A stretch of 64,000 nucleotides of DNA. Origin: UKL13-2 sp038206765. GTDB lineage: Bacteria; Pseudomonadota; Gammaproteobacteria; Burkholderiales; Usitatibacteraceae. This document shows positions 35,507 to 44,558 of this stretch, one piece after another. Where the stretch lies: contig JBBRAM010000005.1 in NCBI GenBank assembly GCA_038206765.1, forward strand, positions 133,861-197,860. The letters run 5' to 3'. Every line of letters begins with the position of its first letter. Position 1 is the first letter of the stretch. Made by a program: the position numbers and the translations under genes. The notes beneath the pieces are model-generated. The model did no database searches and had not been told where the DNA came from. It saw only the letters and a program-made list of their open reading frames with translations.

Positions 35507-37615
35507 ATGCGCAAATCGAGCGAACTCCCACATATTTTCGGGCCTGACGGGCCGTTAGCCAAGCGAATCGACGGTTTTCGCCATCGCGAAAGCCAGATTG
35601 ACATGGCCGAACAAATTGAAGCAGCGATCGATCGCGCCGGCGTCTTAATCGCTGAAGCGGGGACCGGCACCGGTAAGACGTTTGCATACCTTGTTCCCGC
35701 ACTGCGCTCCGGCGGAAAAGTCATTATCTCGACGGGCACCAAGACCCTGCAAGACCAGCTTTTCCATCGTGATATTCCCACTGTCATTGCGGCGCTGGGT
35801 ATTCCTGTTTCGACCGCCTTGCTCAAAGGCCGCGCCAACTATGTTTGCTTGCATCATTTAGAAGAAGCCGTCGCCGACGGCCGCTTTATGAACCGTGAAG
35901 ATGTGAAGCATATTCAAGTGATTCGCCGGTTCGCGGATCGTAGTTTGAAAAGCGGCGGTACGGGCGATAAGGCTGAATTACCCGATGTGCCGGAACGCTC
36001 GAGCGCATGGACGAGCGCGGTCTCAACCCGCGAAAATTGCCTCGGCTCGCAATGCAGCCAGTACGCCGATTGTTTTGTCATGAAAGCTCGGAAAGCCGCG
36101 CTGGATGCGGAGGTTGTGGTGGTGAACCATCATCTTTTTTTCGCCGATTTGGTGTTAAAAGACGACGGCGCACAGGATTTATTGCCTGCTTGTAATACGG
36201 TAGTGTTTGACGAAGCGCACCAGTTGCCTGATACCGCGACGATGTTTTTTGGAGAAGCCGTATCAACCTCACAGATGATTGAGCTCGCACGCGATGCGCG
36301 GCTGGCGGGTATCGCACATGCGGGCGACTTTAAAAATTTGCAGGAATCCGCGCTGGTGCTCGACAAGGCTTCGCGCGATTTGCGGCTCACCATTCGCGAA
36401 GACTTTGGCCGGATGCCTGGTGTGGCCGTGACCGAACGAGAGGGCTTTGGCGATGCCTTCACCAAAGCGCAAGACGCTGTCGGCGAGTTGCGAGAAATGC
36501 TGGAAAGCCAATCCGCTCGTGCGCCGGAAATCGCCAACTGCCTAGACCGCGCCGATGAACTCGCGCAAAAAATGACGCAATGGCAGGGCGCTGGCAAAGA
36601 TGGCGGTCTCGAAGGCTATATCCGCTGGGCGGAAGCCTTTTCGCAATCGCTTTCGTTTCATCTCACGCCATTGTCGATCGCCGATATTTTTAGCGCACAG
36701 GTTTTTAGCCAAAAGCGTGCATGGATTTTTACCTCAGCGACGCTCGCTGTGAACGGTAAATTTGGGCATTATCAAACTGAGATGGGCTTGATGAATCCCG
36801 AGAGCAAAAGTGGCGCAATTGACGATGATGGATTCGACGATGAACCACAAAAAAAAGTTGAAACCGCCACCTGGCCTTCCCCTTTTGATTATCCCAACCA
36901 AGCGCTTCTGTACCTGCCCAAAGGCTTGCCAGCGCCCAATACCCCCGAGCACACTGAAGCGATTGTCAATGCTGCGCTGCCACTGATTGAAGCCGCCGGT
37001 GGCCGTGCGTTTTTGCTATTTACCTCCCTTAAAGCCATGGATCGCGCCCATGGTCTGCTCAAAGACCGATTCGAGCAGAACAAACTCGCCTTCCCGCTCA
37101 TGGTGCAGGGTGAGGGCACACGAACTGAGCTGTTGGAACGCTTCCGCAAGCTTGGCAATGCGGTGTTGGTGGCGAGCCATTCATTTTGGGAAGGGGTTGA
37201 TGTGAAAGGCGAAGCCTTATCCCTAGTCGTGATCGATAAGCTGCCGTTCGCTGCCCCTGATGATCCAGTGCTTGCCGCACGAATCGATGCCATCAACCAA
37301 GGCGGTGGCAACGCATTCATGCATTATCAAGTTCCGCATGCTGCGATTAAATTGAAGCAGGGCGCGGGGCGCCTGATCCGCGACGAGCGTGACCGTGGCG
37401 TGTTGTTGATTGGTGACAACAGGCTGGTCGAGAAGCCTTATGGCAAACGGATTTGGCAGTCGCTGCCGCCGATGAAGCGGACGCGCGAGGCCGAAGAGGC
37501 CGTGGCATTTTTCGCGATTAACAACACCCAGTTTACAAGTGTTGACGCGGCCCAGGATACCAACGCGGAGATTCCGCGCGAAACGATGAAACCCAAGCGC
37601 GAACCTGTTGCATAA
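35507..37615 (+). CDS. DinG/YoaA-like iron-sulfur DNA helicase
   Basis: This is a superfamily 2, XPD-related ATP-dependent 5'-3' DNA helicase. Walker A AGTGTGKT is at residues 51-58. Four cysteines for a [4Fe-4S] cluster are visible: YVCLHH, then three in NCLGSQCSQYADC. The DEAH box is VVFDEAHQLPD near residue 235. C-terminal motifs are FTSATL, SHSFWEGVDVKG and QGAGRLIRDERDRG. The length of 702 residues is near that of E. coli YoaA/DinG. The ATG at 35507 gives a YoaA-like N-terminus, and the upstream TTG adds seven unsupported residues. YoaA acts at replication-blocking lesions with the chi subunit, so that role is plausible. Confidence 0.92.
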   Translation: MRKSSELPHIFGPDGPLAKRIDGFRHRESQIDMAEQIEAAIDRAGVLIAEAGTGTGKTFAYLVPALRSGGKVIISTGTKTLQDQLFHRDIPTVIAALGIPVSTALLKGRANYVCLHHLEEAVADGRFMNREDVKHIQVIRRFADRSLKSGGTGDKAELPDVPERSSAWTSAVSTRENCLGSQCSQYADCFVMKARKAALDAEVVVVNHHLFFADLVLKDDGAQDLLPACNTVVFDEAHQLPDTATMFFGEAVSTSQMIELARDARLAGIAHAGDFKNLQESALVLDKASRDLRLTIREDFGRMPGVAVTEREGFGDAFTKAQDAVGELREMLESQSARAPEIANCLDRADELAQKMTQWQGAGKDGGLEGYIRWAEAFSQSLSFHLTPLSIADIFSAQVFSQKRAWIFTSATLAVNGKFGHYQTEMGLMNPESKSGAIDDDGFDDEPQKKVETATWPSPFDYPNQALLYLPKGLPAPNTPEHTEAIVNAALPLIEAAGGRAFLLFTSLKAMDRAHGLLKDRFEQNKLAFPLMVQGEGTRTELLERFRKLGNAVLVASHSFWEGVDVKGEALSLVVIDKLPFAAPDDPVLAARIDAINQGGGNAFMHYQVPHAAIKLKQGAGRLIRDERDRGVLLIGDNRLVEKPYGKRIWQSLPPMKRTREAEEAVAFFAINNTQFTSVDAAQDTNAEIPRETMKPKREPVA

Positions 37616-37679
37616 TGCGATAAATAAAAATTCTCAAGATTCCCGCTAATAGGTTAATACGCTTAATAAGCTCATACAG

Positions 37680-40600
37680 ATGCCCTCGATCCGGCTTCAT
37701 CACATTCAAAAATATATTTCCAGTCGGGCAGTCGCCCCGCTATTGGCGATCCTGCTTTGCTGTTCGCTGTCAGCGTTGCCTGCGTTGGCACTGGATCCCG
37801 CCAAAGCCATCGGCGACTTCATTCACGAGTCATGGTCCGTCGATGACGGTTTGCCCCAAAGCACGATACGCAGTATCGCCCAAACCCGCGATGGCTACGT
37901 GTGGTTCGCAACGCATGAGGGCGTCGCGCGTTTTGACGGACGGAAATTTACCGTGTTTGATGAGTCAACGACACCTGTATTGCGTGGGAGCGGCGTCGTT
38001 GCATTGCGAGAAACTCGCGATGGAAGTCTCTATATGGGGCTGCGCGATGGAGGGCTGGTTCGGTATAAGAGCGAGAAATTCGAAGCCGTCACACCGGTAG
38101 GCGGCTTACCCAAAGGGGCCCTGTCGGTTTTGGAGGAGGACGCTGGCGGGACGCTCTGGATTGGTACTGATGGTGGTGGCTTGGCCATGCTTGCCAACAA
38201 CAAAAGCCGCATTTTTACCACGGCGGAGGGGCTGCCGGACAATCTGGTAACGGCCATTCATCCCAGTGCCTCGGGTGATTTGTGGATTGGCACAGTCGGT
38301 GGTTTGAGCCTGATCCGAAACGGTAAGGTCGTCGCAAGGCCGACGGGCGTAAAGGTTGACTCAATTTATATTTCCTCGATTCTTGAGGATCGCCGCGGGC
38401 AATTGTGGATTGCTACTTTTGGTAATGGGCTTTACCGCCGGGATGCTGTTGGCATTTCTCCCGCAAGTGGCGCGAAGGGGCCGAGCGAATCTGCAACAGT
38501 AGTACATCCCGAATTCCAGCATTATTCCCGTAAAGATGGTCTGGTCAGCGATACGCTGACCAAGTTGTTTGAAGATCGCGCTGGCAATATCTGGTTGGGT
38601 TCACTGGAAGGTATTCAGCGTTTACATCCGGGCGCTGTGCCAGAGAGCGGTGTCACTTTCGAGACTTTTAACTCGCTGAGCGGCCTTTCAAACAATTTTG
38701 TGCGCGATATTCTTGAGGATACTGAAGGCAATCTATGGTTCGGGACCGATCGTGGCATCGACCGTTTTAGAGACGGGCTTTTCACTACGTGGGGTATGCA
38801 GCGCGGCATATCCGAAGAATTTACGCGAACCGTGATGGAAGACAAATCCGGCATTGTCTGGGTAGGTACCAGTGACGGGCTTTACCGCCTCGCCGCGCAG
38901 AGTGTGCGCCGTTATGACCGCAAAGATGGTCTTCTGAACGCCGCGATTTTATCCCTGGCCGAAAGTAAGGATGGCACGATTTGGGTCGGCACCACTGCGG
39001 GAGGCCTGCACCGATTGCGCCAAGATAGGTTTGAGAATCTGGGGCCCAAGCTGGGACTTGGCGCGTCATCTGTGCGCTCGGTGCTTGAAGCGAGCGATGG
39101 TGCGCTTTGGATAGCAACCAATACCGGACTTTACCGGACGGCGCCCGAAGGTTCGGGCGAAGGTGCCGTCAAACGCTACCGCGGCACCGATGGACTGGCC
39201 GGCGATCAGGTTATTTCGCTTTATGAAGATCGCGAAGGTGTTATTTGGGTAGGAACCCGTGAGGGTCTCGCAACAATCAATAAAATGATTGTCAAAAAAT
39301 ATCCTGAGCTTTCCAACAGCGGCCCGATTTTGTCTATTGGTGCCAGCGGCATTGAACCTGACGGCAATATCATTGTAACCACGGGCAAGGGCTTCGCATT
39401 GATCGTTGCCGGTAAAGCGCGCCAGTTCCAAGCTGCGCAGGGTGTGCCATCAAGGGCGTTTTTGAGCGCGGTTGATGATCGCAAAGGTTATCTCTGGCTA
39501 TGTTCTAACCAGGGCATCGTCAGAATCGCCAATCAGGAGCTTAAAGATATCATGGCCGACAAGCGGAGCCAGGTGAGCCCGGTTGCTTTTGGTCGTTCTG
39601 ATGGCATGCCGACCGCGCAGTGCAATGGTGGCTCAGCGCCGGCGGTATGGCGTACACGCGATGGTCGGCTGATGTTTGCCACCGCGCGCGGGCTGGCGGT
39701 CGTTGATGCAAGCAAAGAAAACAAGCGCAATATCCTCCCGCCGCCGGTGCATATTACCGGTTTGTTGGTCGACTCAGAGGTTGTACCGCTCACGGAGAAG
39801 CTGGCGTTATTGCCCGGCAAGCACAGGTTAGAAATACTCTACGCGGGACTTAATTTTGCCGATCCTGACAAAGTTCACTATCGTTACCGTTTGCAGGGAC
39901 TTGATCAGAATTGGATTGACGCGGGCACAGAGCGCCGCGCCGTTTACACCAATTTGGAGCCGGGTCAATATCAATTCCAGATAGGCGCCAGCAATAACAG
40001 CGGAGCGTGGAGCGAAGAGGGTGCCTCGATCGCCATTGAATATCAGCCACAGTTTTTTGAGCGTGCTTCATTCCGATGGGGCGGCGCATTGCTGATCGTA
40101 GTGTTGGGCTTTATTGCCTACTTCGCGAGGGTCAGACTGTTGCGGCGACAAGCTGATTCGTTGTTGGTGCTGGTGGATGATCGCACTCGCGATTTGGCCA
40201 TTGAAAAAGAAAAACTCGAGCGCACCAACCGAGAAAAAGCGAGTCTCCTGGTGCAAGTCCAACAGCAATCCGAAGCCTACGAAAAACTCTCCAAAGAAGA
40301 TTCTCTGACCAGCCTAGCGAACCGGCGCGAGCTAGCCCGATTCTTGTCCAACGAGTTCGAGCGTGCTTGGCGCAAGCAGCGGCCGCTGTGCGTGGTGCTG
40401 GCCGATCTGGACGGGTTTAAAGCGATTAACGATCACTTCTCGCATGCCGTGGGAGACGATGTACTGCGGGTGGTCGCGCGAATATTGAATGAGGGTTGCC
40501 GAACGATCGATATGGTCGCCCGCTACGGCGGTGAAGAATTTGCCATTGTCTTGCCCGAGACAGAACTTGAGGCGGCGCGTGGGTTGTGCGAGCGGCTGCG

Positions 40601-40787
40601 TCACGCCGTTGCACAATACGACTGGCAAACCATCCGGCCGGAGCTGGTCGTTACCATGAGCTTCGGTATCGCCACTAATTTACCCAAAGATACTGAACCC
40701 GCGATGGATCATGACAAGCTGCTTGATGCAGCAGATGCGCAGCTTTATGGCGCCAAGTCTGCGGGGCGGAATCGGGTCAGTGGTTAG
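37680..40787 (+). CDS. Periplasmic-propeller sensor diguanylate cyclase
   Basis: A 1035-residue membrane protein coupling a sensory exterior to c-di-GMP production. It has a signal/anchor (about 19-38). At least eleven two-component-propeller repeats of the GxxWxGTxxGLxRx type span about 55-630 (for example GTLWIGTDGG and GNLWFGTDRGIDRF). A Y_Y_Y domain covers about 705-790 (YAGLNFADPDKVHYRYRLQGL). One membrane helix lies near 805-822, followed by a short coiled coil. The GGDEF domain carries GGEEF with an RxxD inhibitory site (RTID) five residues before it, so it should be an active, feedback-inhibited cyclase. Such propellers usually sense carbohydrate fragments in hybrid histidine kinases; here the kinase is replaced. 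No transport genes adjoin. Confidence 0.93.
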   Translation: MPSIRLHHIQKYISSRAVAPLLAILLCCSLSALPALALDPAKAIGDFIHESWSVDDGLPQSTIRSIAQTRDGYVWFATHEGVARFDGRKFTVFDESTTPVLRGSGVVALRETRDGSLYMGLRDGGLVRYKSEKFEAVTPVGGLPKGALSVLEEDAGGTLWIGTDGGGLAMLANNKSRIFTTAEGLPDNLVTAIHPSASGDLWIGTVGGLSLIRNGKVVARPTGVKVDSIYISSILEDRRGQLWIATFGNGLYRRDAVGISPASGAKGPSESATVVHPEFQHYSRKDGLVSDTLTKLFEDRAGNIWLGSLEGIQRLHPGAVPESGVTFETFNSLSGLSNNFVRDILEDTEGNLWFGTDRGIDRFRDGLFTTWGMQRGISEEFTRTVMEDKSGIVWVGTSDGLYRLAAQSVRRYDRKDGLLNAAILSLAESKDGTIWVGTTAGGLHRLRQDRFENLGPKLGLGASSVRSVLEASDGALWIATNTGLYRTAPEGSGEGAVKRYRGTDGLAGDQVISLYEDREGVIWVGTREGLATINKMIVKKYPELSNSGPILSIGASGIEPDGNIIVTTGKGFALIVAGKARQFQAAQGVPSRAFLSAVDDRKGYLWLCSNQGIVRIANQELKDIMADKRSQVSPVAFGRSDGMPTAQCNGGSAPAVWRTRDGRLMFATARGLAVVDASKENKRNILPPPVHITGLLVDSEVVPLTEKLALLPGKHRLEILYAGLNFADPDKVHYRYRLQGLDQNWIDAGTERRAVYTNLEPGQYQFQIGASNNSGAWSEEGASIAIEYQPQFFERASFRWGGALLIVVLGFIAYFARVRLLRRQADSLLVLVDDRTRDLAIEKEKLERTNREKASLLVQVQQQSEAYEKLSKEDSLTSLANRRELARFLSNEFERAWRKQRPLCVVLADLDGFKAINDHFSHAVGDDVLRVVARILNEGCRTIDMVARYGGEEFAIVLPETELEAARGLCERLRHAVAQYDWQTIRPELVVTMSFGIATNLPKDTEPAMDHDKLLDAADAQLYGAKSAGRNRVSG

Positions 40788-40846
40788 TAGTTGGTAGTTG
40801 GTAGTCAGTAGGTAGTAGGCATTAGGTAGTAGGCATTGGGTAATAG
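40785..40846. repeat. GTAG-rich tandem repeats after the cyclase stop
   Basis: A run of TAGT/GGTAGT units that begins at the stop codon. It includes two perfect tandem copies of AGGTAGTAGGCATT at 40810-40823 and 40824-40837. No coding potential, and no hairpin. Confidence 0.85.
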
Positions 40847-40942
40847 CACGAAAAAGGCCGAGCTTCTATTTTTCCTAGACGTGGAATTCTTCAAACCCCG
40901 CTCCAGTGCTAGTGTTTGGCCGTATAACCACCTAAGAAAACG

Positions 40943-41833
40943 CTAACCAATCGCAGGCAAACGAATCGTATATTGTCCCGATTTTTCATCTTTAGTAATG
41001 GTCAGCAACTTCCGCTTTTCAGCATCCTCAACCAACTCTTTGAACGAACGATAGCCGTAATAGGATTCGTTAAATCCCGGCTTGCGACGCTGCATGGTGG
41101 GTTTGACCATCGAACCCCAAATTTTTTCATCTGAGCCGCGCTCGGTGATGAGGGCCTCAACGGTTTCGATTAAAAACTCCATCACTTCTTGGCGTTTGTC
41201 GTCGTCCGATGTGGGGTCGGCAGCTTCAGGCGGCTCACCGTGCGTCGCTTTTTTGGATGTTGGCTTTGGGTTTGATTTTACAGCCGCTTTTTGATTCGCA
41301 TTTTCATTTGCCTTTTCAGCTGCTTTTTTCAACGCCTGTTTTTTCTTCGCTTCTTGTGCGCGAACCAGATCATCGTAATAAATGAATTCATCACAATTGG
41401 CACTGAGCAGCTCAGAGGTTGAGCTTTTTACACCGACACCAATTACAAATTTATTGTTCTCCCGCAGCTTGGAAACAAGCGGTGAGAAATCGGAATCACC
41501 GCTGATAATAACGAAGGCATCGACATGCGCCTTGGTGTAGCAGAGATCAAGCGCATCCACCACCATGCGGATATCGGCAGAATTTTTGCCCGACTGGCGC
41601 ACATGTGGAATCTCGATCAGCTCGAACGCGGCCTCGTGCATGGTGGCTTTAAATTCTTTGTAGCGATCCCAATCGCAATAAGCTTTTTTGACGACGATGC
41701 TGCCTTTGAGCAGCAGGCGCTCCAATACTTTTTTAATATCGAATGGCGCGTATTTGGCATCGCGCACCCCAAGCGCGACGTTCTCAAAATCGCAGAACAA
41801 CGCCATGTTGGTAATTTCGGGAAGGCCTGCCAT
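40943..41833 (-). CDS. NYN (PIN-like) domain protein with OST-HTH C-terminus
   Basis: The NYN domain is a PIN-like nuclease fold. Its acidic residues appear as FCDFENV (about 14-20), NSADIRMVVDA, and SGDSDFSPLV, the expected metal-site pattern. A Lys/Ala-rich linker (about 165-205) follows. The C-terminal segment (about 215-296) reads FNESYYGYRSFKELVEDAEKRKLL, an OST-HTH/LOTUS type RNA-binding unit ahead of a last strand. The total is 296 residues. This architecture is widespread in bacteria and is thought to process RNA, but the substrate is unknown. There is no toxin or antitoxin beside it. It is alone between repeats and the antiporter. Confidence 0.9.
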   Translation of the reverse strand: MAGLPEITNMALFCDFENVALGVRDAKYAPFDIKKVLERLLLKGSIVVKKAYCDWDRYKEFKATMHEAAFELIEIPHVRQSGKNSADIRMVVDALDLCYTKAHVDAFVIISGDSDFSPLVSKLRENNKFVIGVGVKSSTSELLSANCDEFIYYDDLVRAQEAKKKQALKKAAEKANENANQKAAVKSNPKPTSKKATHGEPPEAADPTSDDDKRQEVMEFLIETVEALITERGSDEKIWGSMVKPTMQRRKPGFNESYYGYRSFKELVEDAEKRKLLTITKDEKSGQYTIRLPAIG

Positions 41834-41910
41834 GATGCGCTCCTTGATTGGAATTCGAGTCGGACTATCCTACAATTAATGTGGGACGATTAAATTGGTG
41901 AGATCAAAAG

Positions 41911-43692
41911 CTATTTCCAACCCTTGCCATGCTCTTCATCAAACCGAATTTGGTCGTCGGCCAATTGTTTTTCCAATTCCTCACGCCCGGTCTTAGCACG
42001 TGACTGTACACGGGCAGCATCTCCGAACATCGGCATCATATCAATCAGCGCCTTGATATTATGCCGCCTAAAAATATCGGCAATTTCTTTTGCACGGAAG
42101 CGATCTGTGCCGAGCATCTCGAGTGCGTGGCGACCGGTTTTGACGGCAGCTTCAAAAGTCTCACGTTCAATGAGCTTTACGCCGCGTTTATGCAGCTCGA
42201 TGTAGTGTGTAACGTTCCGGGCGCGCGCAATCATTTGCATGTTGGGGAAGTGCTCGCGCACCCGATCAGTCAGCGCCAAACTGTCTTCAACGTCATCGAT
42301 CGCATTGACGATGAGCATTGCGTTTTTGGCACCGGCGGCCTCCAACAAATCTAGCCTGGTTGCGTCCCCATAATAGACTTTATAGCCAAATTTGCGCAGC
42401 AGCTCGATCTGATCGGGGTCGTGATCAAGCACTACTACTTTGAAACCATTGGCGAGCAGCAAACGGGTTACGATCTGCCCAAAACGTCCGAAGCCGGCGA
42501 TGATCACGCTGCCCGGTTCGTCAATTGCGTCGGCTTCGCGTTCGGCCTCAACCCTGTTCGCCAACACTTTGTCGTGGATTAGCAGCAATAAAGGCGTGGC
42601 CACCATCGACAACGCGACGGTCATCGTGAGCAGCGCAATCCAGTCAGCCGGAATCACCCCGGCAAGCTGTGCAGCACCAAACACGACAAACGCGAATTCG
42701 CCACCTTGGGAAAGTAGGAGCGCAAACAACAAGCGCTGTTTTGAGGTGATGCCGATCAGCCGCGCAACGACCCAAAGCGCGGCAATTTTGATCGCTAAGA
42801 ACCCGGCGACCAACAATGCAACCGTAGCCGGTTTGTTCACTAGCAAACCAAAATCAATCGACATGCCGACTGAGATAAAAAAGAGCCCGAGCAACAAGCC
42901 TTTGAAGGGCTCGATATCGCTTTCGAGGGCGTGACGATACTCAGAACTTGCGAGCAACACGCCTGCTAAAAATGCACCCAGTGCCATCGATAACCCGGCC
43001 ATTGTCATCAACTGCGCAATGCCGATCACCAGCAATAACGCGAAGGCGGTGAATACTTCGCGCAGGTCAGTCGCCGCGACGAACCGTAATGCGGGGCGGG
43101 TGAGATAGCGGCCAATAAACACCACACCAAGAATCGCACCGGCGGCTTTGAGCGCGTTGAACCAGAATGGCTCGGGGTTGGCTGCCGCACCAACCGCCAA
43201 CAGCGGGATCACCGCCAGTAATGGGATCGCTGCCACGTCTTGAAACAGTAAAATAGCAAAGCTCGCGCGGCCAGTCGGAGTGGGTAAAAAATTACGTTCG
43301 GTCATGGTCGCTACTGCAATCGCAGTAGACGAAAGTGCCAAAGCAAGTCCCGCCACCAGCGCGGATTGCCAAGGTAAATGGGCTGCTAAGCCGCATCCAG
43401 CAAGGGTTAAGCCGCAAATTAGCAGCTGCAAGCTGCCGCCACCAAACACCTCGCGCCGCATTGACCACAGCCGCTTCGGCTCCAGCTCCAAGCCGATCAC
43501 AAACAGCATTAGCACCACGCCAAACTCGGAAAAGTGCATGATCGATTCGACATCCGATACTAGTCGCAACCCCCACGGCCCAATCGCTGCGCCGGCAATC
43601 AAATAGCCCAATACCGAGCCCAAGCCAAGCTTCTTGGCAATCGGCACCGCGATCACAGCGGCCAGTAAATAAATCAGCGCATCGACCATCAT
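41911..43692 (-). CDS. KefB/KefC-like monovalent cation:proton antiporter (CPA2)
   Basis: This is an integral membrane K+/H+ exchange protein with a cytoplasmic regulatory domain. About twelve hydrophobic segments fill residues 1-375 (for example LGSVLGYLIAGAAIGPWGL, FLLFALLLSQGGEFAFV). The CPA2 motifs HFSEFGVVLMLF and LALSSTAIA are present. The TrkA-N/RCK domain begins near 395 with the NAD-binding GFGRFGQIV and ends with a C-terminal segment of unassigned fold. At 593 residues it matches the Kef length. In E. coli such channels are gated by glutathione adducts and helped by the KefF/KefG oxidoreductase, whose homologue overlaps the start here by four bases. Gating by thiol stress is plausible but inferred. 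Confidence 0.92.
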   Translation of the reverse strand: MMVDALIYLLAAVIAVPIAKKLGLGSVLGYLIAGAAIGPWGLRLVSDVESIMHFSEFGVVLMLFVIGLELEPKRLWSMRREVFGGGSLQLLICGLTLAGCGLAAHLPWQSALVAGLALALSSTAIAVATMTERNFLPTPTGRASFAILLFQDVAAIPLLAVIPLLAVGAAANPEPFWFNALKAAGAILGVVFIGRYLTRPALRFVAATDLREVFTAFALLLVIGIAQLMTMAGLSMALGAFLAGVLLASSEYRHALESDIEPFKGLLLGLFFISVGMSIDFGLLVNKPATVALLVAGFLAIKIAALWVVARLIGITSKQRLLFALLLSQGGEFAFVVFGAAQLAGVIPADWIALLTMTVALSMVATPLLLLIHDKVLANRVEAEREADAIDEPGSVIIAGFGRFGQIVTRLLLANGFKVVVLDHDPDQIELLRKFGYKVYYGDATRLDLLEAAGAKNAMLIVNAIDDVEDSLALTDRVREHFPNMQMIARARNVTHYIELHKRGVKLIERETFEAAVKTGRHALEMLGTDRFRAKEIADIFRRHNIKALIDMMPMFGDAARVQSRAKTGREELEKQLADDQIRFDEEHGKGWK

Positions 43693-44291
43693 CGCGTTAC
43701 CTCTTGCGGGGTCGGTGACGGCGCAGGTGCAGGTACCGTCACACTTACACTTAAAGGAATTTGGTTTGCAGCAGAAAATGCAATTAAATGACTTCGCAAT
43801 TGTTGTGCGGCCTCATCGAGCGCGGCATCGCTCATCGAATGTGCGCCGTGCAACGGCATCGGTGGCTGCCAGTGCATGCCGCAAAAACGCGCGGTCTCTT
43901 CAAGTGGTGCCGCGAAATGATGAAACGGCTGCTCGTGAATGCCCGCGGCACTGTAGGTTTCGACCTCGCCGCCGGTGGTTGGTACCCAGAGGCAATGCTT
44001 GCCGCGTAACATCACGCCATCCGGACCATATGCCCAGCCATAAGCAAACACCTTGTCCAGCCAATGCTTAAATAAACCTGGTGGGCTGTACCAATAAATT
44101 GGATGCAGCCAAACGATGAGCTTCGCCTGTGCAATTGCGGCCTGCTCCGCAGCAATATCGATATCAAAATCCGGATAGCGATCATAGAGCGAATGCATCG
44201 CAAGCCCTGGCAAATCGCGCACCGCCTCGGCAAAACGGCGCGAGGCGCGGGATCGGCTGGGGTAGGGATGTGCGTAGACGACGAGGATCAT
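43689..44291 (-). CDS. KefG/KefF-like flavodoxin-fold NAD(P)H oxidoreductase
   Basis: A 200-residue flavoprotein of the quinone-reductase/KefG family. The FMN-binding beginning MILVVYAHPYPSRSRASRRF and LIVWLHPIYWYSPPGLFKHWLDKVFAYGWAYG are signatures, and LPTTGGE-type residues (WVPTTGGEVE) complete the nicotinamide side. ATG 44291 is chosen over a longer in-frame start at 44375, since the family begins at the beta strand ILVVYAHP. The stop overlaps the antiporter ATG (ATGA), so both are translationally coupled; this pairing is the best evidence for its role as the ancillary subunit. Confidence 0.9.
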   Translation of the reverse strand: MILVVYAHPYPSRSRASRRFAEAVRDLPGLAMHSLYDRYPDFDIDIAAEQAAIAQAKLIVWLHPIYWYSPPGLFKHWLDKVFAYGWAYGPDGVMLRGKHCLWVPTTGGEVETYSAAGIHEQPFHHFAAPLEETARFCGMHWQPPMPLHGAHSMSDAALDEAAQQLRSHLIAFSAANQIPLSVSVTVPAPAPSPTPQEVTR

Positions 44292-44309
44292 GTTTAGGTT
44301 ATGCGTAAA

Positions 44310-44341
44310 GATGGAGGGATGAGGAGGTGAGGAGGTGAGGT
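44310..44341. repeat. GAGGAGGT tandem repeat upstream of the KefG-like gene
   Basis: The octamer GAGGAGGT occurs twice in tandem (44321-44336) followed by GAGG, preceded by a related GGAGGGAT. On the minus strand, where the gene reads, it is pyrimidine-rich, so it is not a ribosome site for that gene. It looks like a small polymorphic repeat. Confidence 0.6.
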
Positions 44342-44558
44342 TTTCGCGCTGTTGATAGTCGCAACCGAAAGCCACAATTGACAGAATATCAGGGTTTAAT
44401 TGCGCTACTTTACAATACGGCTCGTTTAGGGTTCCGCAGGGTCAGGCGCTGCTGTAGCTGCTTTAGCTGCTGTAAGCTGGACAAACCGAAGTGGGCCTAC
44501 CCGACGAGCCAAGTCCCGAGTCAATCAACGGGGAATATTTTCCCCGAGCGTATTCCTA

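Noticed and set aside
44321..44340. GAGGAGGT units considered as ribosome sites
   Set aside because: They point right while the adjacent gene reads left, and no rightward gene starts after them.
43689..44375. Longer start for the KefG-like protein
   Set aside because: The first 28 codons have no family match and run through repeat DNA; the ATG at 44291 gives the expected N-terminus.
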